Positions 47,986 to 62,082 of a stretch of 64,000 bases of DNA are shown here, in pieces. Both the position numbers and the translations under genes were made by a program. The notes under the pieces were generated by a model. That model saw only the letters and a list, made by a program, of their open reading frames with translations. It had not been told where the DNA came from and did no database searches. Source of the DNA: Diadophis punctatus similis (Eukaryota > Chordata > Lepidosauria > Squamata > Dipsadidae); assembly GCA_023053685.1 (NCBI GenBank), contig JALIGW010000004.1, positions 85,970,749 to 86,034,748 on the forward strand. The letters are read 5' to 3'. Numbering within the stretch: the stretch's first letter is position 1; each line of letters starts with the position of its first letter.

Positions 47986-49019
47986 GGTCTTCCTTTGCGC
48001 TGTCTCATTAATGCAGTACGATTGACTCTGGAACCATGCAGGGTTAATTCTCTCCACCAACGTGTGGCTCTTTGGGAATCAGCAGTGCCCGAAATCTCTA
48101 GAATCGGAGCTGGCTCACTTGGTTATTAGACACGAAGACCAAACCTTGGATGTTGCTCTGAGGGCTCTTATTTCCACAAAGATTCACAAAGAGCCAATTA
48201 ATACAATTTAACTGTTGTCTTTTTGTAAAACTTGTTGGCAAATTTTCAGGGAGGAGATTCAATGTCTCTCTCTGCTGCTGGTGAAAAAAAGAGAGGTTAA
48301 GTAACAGTGAGCTGAGCAAAAATAACGGTACTGTGCTCTTTGTCAGGTTAGAGAAATGTTATTTCTTAATATTGGATTCATAAAAATAAGGCCAAATGTA
48401 AAACATACCTTCAAAGAAACATGAAGATATTCTTGAATGTTAAAGGGATCGTGTCATTTGTTTATCGTGAAATAAATGGTTCGCTCTCTGACTCATACAG
48501 TCCTGGTGGGGCTTTTATGAGTCCTGCCTCCATCTCCCTTTAAGCAAAACCAAACAAAAGTTAAGAGCTTTGTCCTCTGCCAGGGTTGCATAATAAAACT
48601 TGTAAAATTGGACAAATTGGCCAACAATCCTGGATACGGGCCGAGGTTGAGGTCAAACATGTGCATGTTAAATTTCCAGACTTTAAAAACCCAATAAATT
48701 TGAAACAGTCTTTCAGATATCAGCAAAGGACGTTCACATGGAGCATATCACCAGACCTACGTCATGCTCAAATATTCGTGTTACCATCAAGTTTACTTTA
48801 AACAAATGAAAGAAACATGTACTTTTTTGCAATGGGCTTTTTACTGGAGAGCTTTCTCGTTTGTTTGATTCCTTTTGGAACAATAGAAAAATGACCTGGG
48901 CATCTGGAAAACAAACCTAAACTAGAAGTAATATTACTCCTCTTGATTGGTTTGGGAAGATGGTTATGCACAGGTCCAGATGCCCGCTCTTTCTAATATA
49001 CAATTTGATTGCAAACCAG
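47986..49019. other. Single-copy stretch
   Basis: Nothing is recognised. Confidence 0.45.
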
Positions 49020-49937
49020 ATCAACATATAAAAAAGATATTGAGACTCTGGAAAGAGTGCAGAGAAGAGCAACAAGAATGATTAGGGGTCTGAAGGCTAA
49101 AACATATGAAGAACAGCTGCAGGAATTGGGTATGCCTAGTCTAAGGAAAAGAAGGACTAAGAGAGACATGATAGCAGTGTTCCAATACTTGAGGGGCTGC
49201 CCCAAAGAAGAGGGAGTCAGCCTATTTTCCAAAGCACCTGAGGGCAGGGCAAGAAGCAACGGATGGAAACTAACCAAGGAGAGAAGCAACCAAGAACTAA
49301 GGAGAAACTTCCTAACAGTGAGAGCAATCAACCAGTGGAACAGCTTGCCTTCAGAAGTTGTGGGTGCTCCATCACTGGAGGTTTTCAAGAAGAGATTGGA
49401 CATCTACTTGTCTGGAATGGTATAGGGCAGTGATGGCGAACCTTTTTTTCCTCGGGTGCCAAAAGCACGCGCGTGCACGCTATTGCGCACGTGCGAGTGC
49501 CCACACCCATAATTCAATGGCCCCCTGCGCATGCGTGTGTGATCCCCCCGTGCTGCCCCACCCCTGTGCATGCGTGCACGATCCCCCCGCTCCCCCGTTT
49601 CCCGACTTCGGGTAGGCCCGGTAGGCCCATTTTTCGCCCTCCCCAGGCTCCAGAGGTTTTCTTGTAGCGTGGGGAGGGCAAAAATGGCTCCCCCCGCCCC
49701 CCGGAGGCCCTCTGGAGGCCGAAAATGCCCTCCCAGAGCCTCCGTAAAAGCCAAAAATCAGCTGGCCGGCGCGCACATGCGCACTGGAGCGGAGTTAGGG
49801 CAACAGCTCGCGTGCCGGCAGATATGGCTCCATGTGCCACCTGTGGCACCCGTGCCATAGGTTCGCCATCACTGGTATAGGGTCTCCTGTGCAAGCAGTG
49901 GATTGGACTAGAAGATCTCCAACTCTATTATTCTATG
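49020..49937 (+). mobile_element. CR1 LINE 3' region with intact ORF2 C-terminus, interrupted by a MITE
   Basis: The frame is open for about 135 codons to a TAG at 49423-49425. It holds L-E-R-V-Q-R-R-A-T-R-M-I-R-G-L, L-G-M-P-S-L-R-K-R-R, R-D-M-I-A-V-F-Q-Y-L-R-G-C, then A-I-N-Q-W-N-S-L-P-S-E-V-V-G-A-P-S-L. This is the best-preserved CR1 C-terminus in the window, but it is 5' truncated. The MITE (49428-49874) splits it directly after the stop codon. The 3' untranslated region continues to a tail with 'ctctattattctatgttct'. Confidence 0.95.
49428..49874 (-). mobile_element. hAT-type MITE inserted in CR1, copy 2
   Basis: It has terminal inverted repeats cagtgatggcgaacc / ggttcgccatcactg and the 8-bp duplication gtataggg at 49420-49427 and 49875-49882 (nnnTAnnn pattern). 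Its reverse complement aligns with the MITE at 47011-47453 along both ends, sharing 'gtgccacaggtggcac' and 'ggccagctgattttt'-like blocks, while the centres differ. It is CpG-rich and non-coding. Confidence 0.95.
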
Positions 49938-50551
49938 TTCTAACCTGTCCTCTAAAAGGCAAAGATCCAACTTGTACCTCTGCAATCATCCTGTCTGAAG
50001 GATGACCTTGCTCCAAATATTGGTCCAATAAGAGTGGCACACTGTGGCATTTAACTCTGGACAGAGTCTGCTCAAAATTAGACTTTGGGTGCTTGGAATC
50101 ATAGGTGAAACACCAACAACTGATTCACTGCACTTAATCAGTGTAGCTGTCTGGCTGTTGTGCCCAAAAAGTCAACCAAGACAAAAGCGATGTACTGCTA
50201 GCAAAAAACTCAGAGCTCCGGGGAAGTCTTCTATCATGGTGTCCCTGCATTCAGCATTGTTTGATCAAGGTCAGCTTCTATCATGTCACCTTCACACAAC
50301 CACTTGGCTATAGGTCTGCATTCTCTAATCTGACCCAGGACTTTCAGAAATATGATCCAAGCTTGCTTTCTCAGAGAAGACAGATTCATTGTGCCAAGCC
50401 CTCTTTTCTTTTCTTTTCTTTTCTTTTTTAATGTGATAATCTCAGTATGGTAAATTTTAAACAACTTTGCAAATGCTGAAGCACTATTTGTATATTATAT
50501 TTGGTTTTTAAAGTTCTCCAGCTGCAAAGTGCGTGCCTGATGTATTTATAT
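49938..50551. other. Single-copy stretch with a (TTTTC)n run
   Basis: A (TTTTC)n run lies at 50402-50427. No gene is recognised. Confidence 0.45.
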
Positions 50552-50724
<173 letters not shown>

Positions 50725-50759
50725 CATCCAGAATAAAATTTCCTGGTTGAGCCATAAAG

Positions 50760-51500
50760 TACCGAGAGAGATAGGTTTTTAATGAAAATTCTGACGCAAC
50801 TGTAAATATTGCAGTATGAAAAGTTTTATTATATGCTATATGGAATTTCTATACATACATTGCACAATTTCTCGGTTTTAAAGACACATTTAATCTGAGC
50901 AAATGTAATTTGTTAACAACAGTTGAGAGCTAAATAAAAATAAGCCAAACCAACACCTTAATGCTGGAAAAAAAAGAATATTATAACTACTTAGAAGCAT
51001 CTGTATTTTAAAACTTCAAAGCCCTTCTCTACCCAATGTAATAAACTATTCTTTAACATTTAATTAAAAAGCCTCAAGTTATTCGAGTCTATTGAAAAAA
51101 TGAGGCATTAATTGTATGACTTAATTTTACCTCTCTCAGATAAGTATTTTCAGGTGTTAAGAAATTGAAATACAGCCTCTGTACTCTAAATAGGGACTAG
51201 CTTGGGTTATTTCTCCATTAAAAGTCATTTTTTATTTTGTCAGAATGCAAATCTGTAATAATTTTCATTTATTAAATTTCAAGTTAGTAATTAGGTAGGC
51301 TTAATTTGCTTCTGATTAAATGGAAGTAAAAGGAGGAGCTAGGAATTCACATCCATCTTTCCTCTCATAATCTGGAAAGTGCTACTGCAGCCTCTTAATG
51401 TTTCCTTGTGACCTTTTCTTGGAGCTACAAGGAATTTTTCCCCCTAAAGGCAGCTTTATCTGCAAACCAGGATTGCTAAGCACCTTATTTTTGTCCTAAT
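50760..51500. promoter_or_regulatory. Candidate conserved non-coding block
   Basis: Repeat-free, AT-rich sequence dense in homeodomain-like cores: 'catttaattaaaaag', 'gaggcattaattgtatgac', 'gttagtaattaggtagg'. It is inferred from texture. It could equally be neutral AT-rich DNA. Confidence 0.3.
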
Positions 51501-51587
51501 GTCTGGAGGGTCCTAAGATTTTTGCAAATAAAATAACACAGACTTAAATATTCCTGAGCCAGCAAGATCTTGTCATCAGGACCTTCC

Positions 51588-51588
51588 A

Positions 51589-51619
<31 letters not shown>

Positions 51620-51620
51620 C
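51588..51620. repeat. (AAC)n microsatellite
   Basis: About ten AAC units. Confidence 0.9.
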
Positions 51621-54589
51621 TCTAATCAATACTTATTTTGAACAGGTTACGTCTATATGAATGCTTCCTTTAGAAATGTCAAGTTCCTATATTTCAAAAC
51701 ATCTTTAATCTGAAAAAAAATGAGTCTAGAACATACTTTCCATCCCCTCTGAAAGTTTCCATCTTTCCCAAATGTCTTGACTGATTCTTGGGGGGGGGGA
51801 TGTAAGCAGAATCTGCTTACTACTCAGAGAAAAAAGAGCAGGAAATCTCAGGGTGATAAATTAACCTGAGAAGTAGAAGGAAAAGGACAGGCTGATTCTC
51901 CATTGTGTGCCTGGGCATCTCCACAGAGTCACAGTGGTGAATTAAGCTCAGTTTGAGGGATTCTATACTACGGCCTATCTCTGGGAAACTACGGAGTTCT
52001 TCCAGAGACCAGGTGTGAGGTGGCATTTGCAGATATACTGCAACTATTATTTGTTTCTCAGGTGAAGTCAGGAAATTGCTCGCCGTGCTGAGGTTCAGTT
52101 GCAGCAGGACTGGCATCAACCTTCTCCTCCTCTTTGGTACCACTTGCCAGTGGGAAAATTGGAGGTCACCTTTTATCCCAATGGCAGTATGGTCAAATTT
52201 TGCTGGGAGCAGAAGCAAATGATGAGCTGCTTCAGATGAGCTGCTCATCCGGGCATCATCTGACGGAGAAATGCCAGGCCTTCTGCTCCAATCCTCTTAC
52301 AGAATGAGAAAGCTTAGAGCCTTAAACTCAAGAGGAAGAAAGAGGCTGTCAGTTGCCCAGGGTTCAAGAGAGGCCTGGACTGTGGTGAAATTTTATCATG
52401 TTGCATGTAAGGTTTATGCCAACTTATATCCAGCCGAATGTATGGGTTATAATTATTGAATGTTATTACCTCTAGAGTTGGACTGATAACAAGAATAGTT
52501 AAACAAGGGAAGAATCTGCAGGGCTTTCCCTTGCTGGAAATGTTTAATGGATGGCCATTTTGGAGGGATTAGTTTAATGGATTCCTACACTAAACATGAA
52601 CTGAGGCCAGATGGCCTACAAGCTCTCTTCCAAATCACACCTGTAATGTAGATTCCTAAAGTGAGCAGGGAATTGGACTACAAGGTGTTCATGCTTTCTA
52701 TGAACAGCCTTTCAGGAAACAGGTCTGGGAAATGAAGAACGAGCCAAAATATTTATTAGTTCCAAGAGTTGGTGTTTGTTCAGACTGAGAACAAACTCTC
52801 TTCCGCTGTGCTTTGATGGTTTCCTTTCATTTCACTTGGATTTTGAACCTGTGTCTTTCCTCTTTTGTTTTCAGCCATTGTTACTCATCCTATTGTTGAT
52901 CCACAGTGACGATGTTTGTTGCCCTAGAGAATTCACTGAATCAATAGGTGGAGTAGAGCTATTTTCATAAATAAATGATCGTAATAAAATACATGTTAAC
53001 TTCAGAAGTTATTATTGAATCACTTCATTCTTGTAAATCTCTTTGATATTCTTGGAAGTTGCTTCAAGCACTTGGTGCAAACAGAACAGCAACAAAGAAA
53101 AGACAACATAATTTACAGGGATTAAAACCATTGTAAATTAAATATAGAAATTCTGTTCTGATCATTGGAGGAAAATATTATAAACACATGCTGAAAATCA
53201 CAGCAACAAAAATCCAAAACAGATATTGAAAAATCTGAACATAAAACAATAACTAGAATGGCTTAGCTCAACGTTCCACAATTTGTATGACAATTTGGCT
53301 CCACCACAGAGTAAGTTTTGTTTGCTCAGTAAAAGGCCCTCCCAGGCATTATTTGTCAATCAACCATAATTTTACTGGTCCTAGCATTTTATAAACAAGA
53401 AGAAGCAGATAATGCGGCTTTTAAAGGAATTACTTTTTGTTACCCTTCCCATTATTGATTTGAGATATACAGAATTTCAGTGGCAATATTTGTCTTTCGC
53501 TTTGTGTATACATATTTCACGTGAAAGGCTTTCTCTGGGGGAAGATGGATAATGAAATGCTCAGAGGTGTAATGCAGGTCCAGCAGCTTGGGAATCTCAG
53601 AATTTGGACCAAATCCCATCCAGATTTTGATTAGACTCAAATGCTCTCTATACACAGAGGCCAAATTCCTGGCAGATACGGACAATCCTATTAATTCTAT
53701 CAGTTCGACTCTCATCTGGATCCGAGGGTGTGGAAAACAGGCCTATGCAGAGTGACTCGGCTTAGTTGGAGAAAGGGATCCACACCTTGGAGAGGACAGT
53801 TGCTTTCCCTGAAGCAAAGAAGACACAATTCATCCCAACGAAGCCATTTCTTGAATTTCTTTTTTCAGCTACTCTCTGTAGTCTAACACCAACTGTGGTA
53901 ATGGAATGTGCAGGAAGGGCTGTTTAATGTAATATATGCACCCAAAAGGAAAAAAAATGTTCCAATAACCCAAACTAAAAAAACTTGCCAAATAAATCAT
54001 ATTCTATCTAGGGCTCCTTTATATTAGGCATGAGCAGAGCCCTCGGAATCTCTTCAGGCCAAATCGAAAACTTCAGAAACAGCCTAAGCACCATTACTCC
54101 AAAGTTAGTCCAAGCAAAGTAAATGGCAGCATAGAAGACAAAGGGGGTGTCCCTAAGGAATAATATATGAGTAGGAGCTACTTTCCTTGTGAACTCTGGT
54201 AGAATTATAACAGTTGAACTGCTGATGTTAATCTTTTCCTTATGTGCTCATCAGAACACAATAGGAAAGGGTGGAAGAGATGGCTGGAATTTCTGAATTA
54301 AACCTTGTGAAGCAAAGCAGAAATCAGCTCAGCTATGGAACAAAACTCAGAAAATACTGAAGACAAGATGGCGGCATCAGCAGCGAGGCAGAACAATATG
54401 GAGCGAGTGCTAAAACCCCATGATCCCAACACTTCCTCCTCCTCTACTAACTGGGATTGGGTTGGGAGCTTCGTTATAAGAACATGTTTGATTTGAGGCC
54501 ATCCCCATTAATCAATGAAGTTCAATAATCTCTTTCATAATGTTATCATTTTACATGAGCAAATAAGTATTTAGGAACAACCTACAGTA
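51621..54589. other. Long single-copy stretch
   Basis: The 142-codon minus frame at 51820-52248 and smaller ones have no recognisable domain. Nothing else is identified. Confidence 0.45.
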
Positions 54590-54950
54590 GTTGAAACTGA
54601 ATGTATCCAAAGGAGAGCAACCAGAACCTAGAAAGGAAAACCTTTGAAGGACTATTACACTCACTGGATATAATTAGTCTGAGAAGTGAAGCTCACAGGG
54701 AGGTCTTCAAATATCTCCAGAGCCATCGTGGACTTCTGAGGATTGGGCAGAATTGTTCCAGAAGCAGGAGAGGGACCACAGGGCCTCAGGAAAAAGATGC
54801 CCAACAACAGGACAGCCTGCCTCAGAAGGTGAGAGAAATCTTTTGGGAGATATCGTAGTAAGAGGTTCCTGAACTGGCTGCAAGGGGTGTACTTGATGAT
54901 CTCTGAGGTTACTTCCCTGCTTCCTCTTCTCTGATTCTAGGATGCACTAG
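54590..54950 (+). mobile_element. Old CR1-like LINE 3' end
   Basis: The frame reads N-L-E-R-K-T-F-E-G-L-L, D-I-I-S-L-R-S-E-A-H-R-E-V-F-K-Y-L-Q, then L-P-Q-K-V-R-E. This parallels the CR1 ORF2 end in diverged form. The stretch closes with 'cttctctgattctaggatgc', a CR1-type terminus. It is an older subfamily than the copy at 49 kb. Confidence 0.6.
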
Positions 54951-55635
<685 letters not shown>

Positions 55636-57892
55636 TTATGTATGGATGTCTGGAAACAGCACAAGTGTTGCCATAATTCTCAGTGTCTTGTTGCTCTTGG
55701 CACAGTCTGCACTAAACCTAGTGGCATTAAGCTGAAGCTAGGGAATGGGTAGCCTCGTTCAACATTCCAACCAGCACTTGAGAGAATTCTGCTTCCAATC
55801 CTTTTTAAACCCAATGAGCAAAGGAAGGTGTTCTGATACAGAAAATCCTGGGATCCATGACATGGCAGTTGGAATTGATAGCAAAGAGAAAGGAGAAGTA
55901 AACTTAAGAGTTCTCTTATTAAGGAAATAAATGATTCTGGATTTTAGGGGCAAGCATGCAATTTAAATAAAAGACTTCCTAGTCTTTGACCTCTGCTTCT
56001 TTTCCTGAAACTAAAGCTTCAGTTAAACTCCTTCCTCCCCACAACTTAATGGCATCTTAAGAACCCACAACCCAGGGGAAATTTCTCGGAGTCTTCCTTT
56101 CCGGGGTCCCCAGGCAGCCCTTAAAGTTTGGCATTCCCATGGATTATGACAGGTGTAACGATGGAGAGTCAGAGTAGCTGCTAATCCACGTAATGGCGTT
56201 GCATCTTGGGACGGGAGGCCCTTGAGACAGAGAAAGGTTTTTATTGAGTTATTTCATCTAGAAAGCCATTCAGAAGCACTAATGCTCCATTGTTCTTCAG
56301 GGTGACTTAGGTGGGAGGGAAGGATGGGTTTTTGTGGAGAAGGAGGAGAGAAGTCATTGTGAAGGAAGGACTTGGCAAAGGATGGTTGCCTGCAGGAGTG
56401 CTCTGATCTTTCATTTCACGCTTGCTATAAATAATGCCTCTGTCTGCAGGCAGTACAATCAACACCCTTCTCAGTTTTGTTCTTTGTGATTTGGAAAAAT
56501 ACCACAGAGGGCTGCTTTTCTTACGATGGAAATTGAGAGATGCTACTAATAACCAAGATATGTTTCTTCCCAGGCCATACATGACATATTTGCTGTGGCA
56601 GATAAGCACTGCATAATACACTTAGGAGTGTTATTGTTGGATCTGGTTCTTCATCGGGGAAAAGTGCAGTTGGGCTCTGAGCATTACTCTGAAGCCTTCA
56701 GTCAGTCACCTGAATGCTCCAAAATTATTAGGCATAGGAAGATGTCTCTACAACACAACTTCTGCAATGGGAAGGCTTGGTTAAACTTTGCACAGCCAGT
56801 TGAAGGCTGCATCCCAACAATGGAAGAATGAAGATCTAAACTGGGACCGGTTTTAAAAATTTTAAGGGCTGAAACCTCTGCAAGTCTTAAAGAGAACCCT
56901 CCTCCTCTTACCCACCCCCTCGTCTTCTCTGAAATTCAACTTCCTCCACCCCTACAATGAAATATTTTGGCATCACCTGCTCTAGAGGGGCTCTCTGGTC
57001 ATAAACTTTTTAGACCTCTTTGCAAAGAAGTGATAGTGAAATCCCCCTTTTCCACCACCAATGATTTACATTTGGATGTTGTAAAATGAAACATGGATGC
57101 TGATTTCACTCTTAATAATGAATGGAATCAAAACAGGAGCCTCTGTCCACTTCTCAGTCCCCCACCTGAGCTGGAAATGGCCAGATCCAAATGAGAACCT
57201 GGGTGGGAATCCTCTCTCTTGTGTTACTGAGGTCTCCGTGATATCCAGCCTCCATAATTGGAGCTTAAAAGGGCCAAAGTAATGGACGTTGTGGACATCA
57301 GTATGGAATTCTGCAATTCCAGTCTACAGTTGCTTTGATCAGTGCAGAAAACAGCCTTAAAGAAACAGTTTCCATCCACTTTCATTTGTCCTCATTTTGT
57401 TCATCCAGTTTGAATATTTTTTTTCCCTCATGCCTTTATTTTTATTGGAAAGGGATGGCTTTTTATACCTGTTAGGTCATGATCTGAACACTTTGCTTAA
57501 TTAATATGATGGAATTAAGACAATGGAAGGAGGAAGGGAGAGATAGACATACAGTATATTTTCTATCTGATAAGCAATTTCCCTCTTTGTTGTGACTTTA
57601 ACTGTTTAACTGTTGGTTGTTGCATTCTCCCTTGAATCATATAGCCATGGGAAATACTACTCAGGTCCAACCCCTACATGCACAATCTGCTAAAGCAATA
57701 CAGCCTCCCATGAAATATATCCCTTCCTGAAGCCATTTATTCCTCTGTTTGGCAGCTGATATGAGCAAAAAGTTCCTGGTAAAGTATAACCTGGATCTGT
57801 TTTCCTATAGTTCCAACCTGTGGTTTCTGGCCCTGCCCTGTTGTGACCTTTGTCCTTCAGATATCAGACAAGCTCTATTGTGCTTGTGCTTT
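55636..57892. other. Single-copy stretch
   Basis: No gene or repeat family is recognised. Open frames are at most about 104 codons and without recognisable domains. Confidence 0.45.
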
Positions 57893-58075
57893 TCCAAAAG
57901 GCAACTGGACTTTCTTACTTTTTTTCTTTGAAAATGTTTTGCTTCTCATCCAAGAAGCTTCTTCAGTTCAATTCTTCAGTTTCTTCACTTCTTGGATGAG
58001 AAGCAAAGTGTTTTCAAAGGAAAAAAAAGTAAGAAAGTCCAGTTGTCTTTTAGAAAAAAACACCTTTGGGACAAC
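57893..58075. repeat. Fold-back element, copy 2
   Basis: A long inverted repeat: 57893-57965 pairs with about 57985-58060. The arms hold 'aaggcaactggactttctta', 'aatgttttgcttctcatcca' and 'agaagcttcttcag'. The flank 'ggacaaccaggacctgaatg' matches the inverted flank of copy 1 at 13285. Confidence 0.85.
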
Positions 58076-58114
58076 CAGGACCTGAATGGATGAGAATCTC
58101 CATAGACACTCTAT

Positions 58115-58330
58115 TGTACTTTTTCTAAGTCTTCTCTTCCACAGGCTAAATATGCCCACTTCTTTTAACGATTCCATATTGGACTTCCATATTGGACCCC
58201 TTTGCCTTCGTGAGAGGCCTCCTAGGAACTCATTCCAGTTTGTCAATGTCTTTTTCACGTTGTGGTGCCCAGTCCGAGGTGGACAGAGTAATTCAAATGG
58301 AGCCTGACCAAGGTAGAAAGAGACAATTAC
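58115..58330 (-). mobile_element. Old CR1-type 3' fragment
   Basis: 'cttctcttccacaggctaaa', then 'tttgtcaatgtctttttcac' and 'gtggtgcccagtccgaggtg' match my memory of the reversed coding and 3' region of amniote CR1 elements. It is strongly diverged. Confidence 0.5.
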
Positions 58331-59989
58331 TTCCTTTAATCTTGACTATGTGTTCCTCTTAATATACCTACGTGGCACTGACCAACAGCTTGCAATTAAA
58401 GGGAATTTCATTGCATATAAAGCAGAACATCATTCATCCTCTTGACAGTGAAACCAACTGCCTAGAATGAATTTCTCATTTAAAAAGGGCTAAATCAGGT
58501 TCTCCTTGAGCCTCTGACTCTTTGTGTGAGAATGAGAATGTTTGGATACTCGTCTAAATATCACTAAATTCTTAAAAGGCTGATTTTTGCTTAAGCAAAT
58601 TAGTCCTACAGTTGGAAAGAGAAAGGAACAGATTGGATTTGTTTAATGATTTAAGTTTGTCAGTTCTGATGTATTTCCAATCAGCTGTTTCATTCAGAAA
58701 TTAGTCAGATCATGTTGTAAAATAAATATGATTTGATTCAATTCTATTTTCCAAATCTGCATGCAAAAGAGCTTCCCATGCAAATCTTTTCTTAACGGTC
58801 AGATCCAATCAAGGGCATCTGATTAGCTTTGGAAAGTTGATGCGATGTAGAGATTCAATCAAATCAACCTTAAATCAAAATTCCAACCTGAAGCTTTGCA
58901 TAGCTGAGCGCAGCATTCAACCATTCTCTTAGAAAGGATTTGGTAGAGATACTGCAATGACCATAATAAGATTTAACAACAAAATAATAACTTTAATAAT
59001 AAAGTATAAAGATCTGAAAATTGAAATTGAAAAATTATGCCATAAATATTATGACCATGGTGGTATCAATGGTTATTGGCATTCTGGGTGCCATCTTGGA
59101 TGGTACTGCTGACATGGCTATTCGGTAATCATTAATTGGTGCCAGCAAGCCACAACCTTGATACAACTGAATTCCACTCAAAAGAGGCCAAAATTCTCCA
59201 GACTGATATCTTCTAAAGCCTTGCCATCTCTCCATATGAAGTTGTTGCTGGCATTTTGATTTTTCTTTGTTAAAGCAAGGCTGTCATAGACAAGACATAG
59301 ACGAGCCCTGTCCCACTTCAATACTTTTTTAGTGTTTACTAGAGAGGATTATTCTTCTCTTTATTCGATGTTATTATTTGATGTTATTATTTTATGCATC
59401 TTTTTTCATTGCACAGCTAGAGACTTTTTGAAGATTCTCATCTGTGCTTCATTTACCATTACTCCATGCATTGATTAAGGTGAACGTGCAGCAAGAATCC
59501 CTAATGGCCATCCATTGTCATGTGAAATGTTTGGGTTTTTACTCATTGTATACAACACAGAAGGAGGAAGTAACGCAACCTGTATTTTATTATTTTCTAT
59601 CGGACACACCGAAGTTTCCCAAACTCCAAGTCCAACTGAAAGCAGCTGTTTGCATAGATGGGAAACATCATTACATTATACCTTAAGCTACAAAAATGCA
59701 ATTTAATGGCAATGTTTTATTTTATTCAGATGGCCCTCTCCTTTATTTCAGGCTAGTAAAGCTGGTGGAAATTATATCTTAGAAAAATCACGTTAAGGTG
59801 AAAGGTTGAAGATTGGAAACATTCCTTCAAGATTATACAAGGTTGTAGTTAAGGGTTAGAACCACACTAACAGGAGCAAAGTTCTCTGGAGTCAGAGGTG
59901 CAATATTACACCATCCAGACTCTTACATAAGAAAACATTCGGATTCTCCCAAAGTCGGTGAGAAACTTGTTAAGGAGCAGTGAAAACAG
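58331..59989. other. Single-copy AT-rich stretch
   Basis: Nothing is recognised. Confidence 0.45.
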
Positions 59990-60040
59990 TGAGTTGGACT
60001 AGAAGACCTCCAAGGTCCCTTCCAGCTCTATTCTTATTTA
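59990..60040 (+). mobile_element. CR1 3' terminal fragment
   Basis: 'gttggactagaagacctcca' followed by 'aggtcccttccagctctatt' is the end of CR1. Only about 50 bp are present. Confidence 0.75.
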
Positions 60041-62082
60041 TATTAATTGACATGGGAGAGAAGATGGAACTTTGGAGAGGGCCCCTCTCAAGGCCAAGCA
60101 GAGTTCTCCCACTGCCATGTTCTGAGATGGGCACCACAGGAAGCACAGGAACAATATGACCACAAGATGGCACCTCCCTTACACTCCTTGCTCCCGCAAG
60201 CACTTCAGAAGAATTTTGTGATTCATGTCTAAGCCCCACTAGGTAGACCAGACCAGGAACAAAACTCCACAGGAAGGCTGAAACTGCGTTTATTCAGATT
60301 AGTTATAATAACAGATTATTGCAAGTCTGATTTTGCTATCCTGCCCCTCCTCCTCTTTCTTAGACTGCAGCGAATTGAAGAAACATGTGCCTGAGTCACC
60401 TCTGAATGATCTCTGCTCCGAACTTTTTACTGTATACAAGTAAGCTTTGTATGCTACTTTCTACATACGTATCAGTGATATAGTTCACATTTTCAGTTGC
60501 TGAATCGTTTGCTACTCAGTGTGGCTTTGTTTCATGAAGTCAACTTTCAGCAGGTTATTGGTATCCAAACACAGCAGGTACCTCAAGTCCATGCAAGTCC
60601 AGCTTATATGACTTTGAATCCAGAGTTGTGTTTCCAACAAGGTTTGTGATCGTTCTGTGAGCCCAGTTAAATTTATGATTTTTAAAATTAAATTTACAAT
60701 CCTAGACCTAAAGGAGGAGGGCTACTTGTGGTATAAAAATTGAAAAAGTAACATCTGGATTTAGGTTAATAAGCCTTAAAGCAAAAAGTGTTGTCCAATG
60801 TTCCAGACTTAATTCCAGAAGGTCCTTCAGAAAGTTTGAAAGCATGAGGTTACTTCTCTCAGACCTTTTAAAGGAGCCGTGTTTTTGCAAGCTGTGAGAT
60901 CCTGAGGAATGATGCAGCTGCTTTAAATAGCTCTTGACAGATTTTACATTCACAGTCCCAAATCACTTTTTTGGAACTGAATCCAAAGCCCTGAACAGTC
61001 CTAATTTCTAGGACTTGCTAATTGAGTCCTGAGCTTTGGGTTGGGGAAAGATCCCTTTGTAGGACCTGAATAGGGGAAAGCTGGTCCCAGAATGGAAGTT
61101 CTTAACATTGGAAGCATTAAAATCCAGCTACGTCAGGCTTCCTCTATTAGTTAAGGTTCATAAGATTGTCATAGCTGCTGTGGATTCCCTCTTTATTCCT
61201 GGGGTAGGGTCACAACCAATCAGTCAACTTAGTGAAGCAAGGCAGAATCACTACTTCCATGGCCTTTCAGAGATTCATTATGGAGTCATCGTGGTAAGTT
61301 GACTCAATGCTACCTTTCAGTAGGAGATGAAATGAACACAGTGAGCTGTGAAAAGCCCTTTTATATCTAGCCAATGAGTAGAACTAATGAGCTGCAAAGG
61401 GCCCACAGAACACCAGCTTCTATTCAACTGCCTATCAATAGATGGTTGACACTCCCCATTAAACAGGTTAAATCCGCAGAAAGAACGGGAGAAGCTCTCC
61501 GCCTCTGGTTCCAGACAGCATTTGGGCAAAGCCAATCTCTCTCCGTCTCTCTGCAGAGAACCTGGGAGGGTTTGTCACCTTCCCAAGGACAATGTTTGGT
61601 CAATGCTGAAAATGAAATTAGGCACTGGATTGGCATCGTATAGCAGTGTGTGTGACCCAGTGCAGCAGAGTTCTTAACATCAGATGGATCATTATTATTA
61701 TTATCATTATCACGATCATCCCAGCTTGTCAGACAGATGACTGCAGAAAACATCTTGCAAAGTTCACTCATAAGTCTACAAAAAAGAGAAAAACAAACAA
61801 ATAAAAATACCATTAAGACACAATCACACTGGCAGTCATTATGGTCCCCAAATATCTTTTGGTGGCACAGAGAAACTTTCAAAATATATCAGAAAAGTTG
61901 AGATTGATGCAATGAATGGCCACCATGAGCACGGACTTTCAAGAGACATTCAAATAATGATCAAAAGTAAGGAAGTTTTGGGATGAGCAAGAGAAATGGC
62001 AAGGGGAGTCAGACAGAGTCTTAGTTAATACTTGATTATAAATTATTATTCTGTTGGCTTCTGGCAACTGTTACATGAAGAG
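60041..62082. other. Single-copy stretch
   Basis: A short ATT run lies at 61690-61703. The 152-codon minus frame at 61424-61882 has no recognisable domain. Confidence 0.45.

Noticed and set aside
46937..49937. Inverted segmental duplication as the source of the two CR1+MITE composites
   Set aside because: The CR1 copies have different 5' truncation points and no homology in outer flanks, so a simple duplication of the locus is not supported.
51820..52248. 142-codon minus-strand frame
   Set aside because: No recognisable motif, no splice context and no supporting neighbour.
61424..61882. 152-codon minus-strand frame
   Set aside because: Low-complexity D-N-N stretch from an ATT-rich run and no domain.
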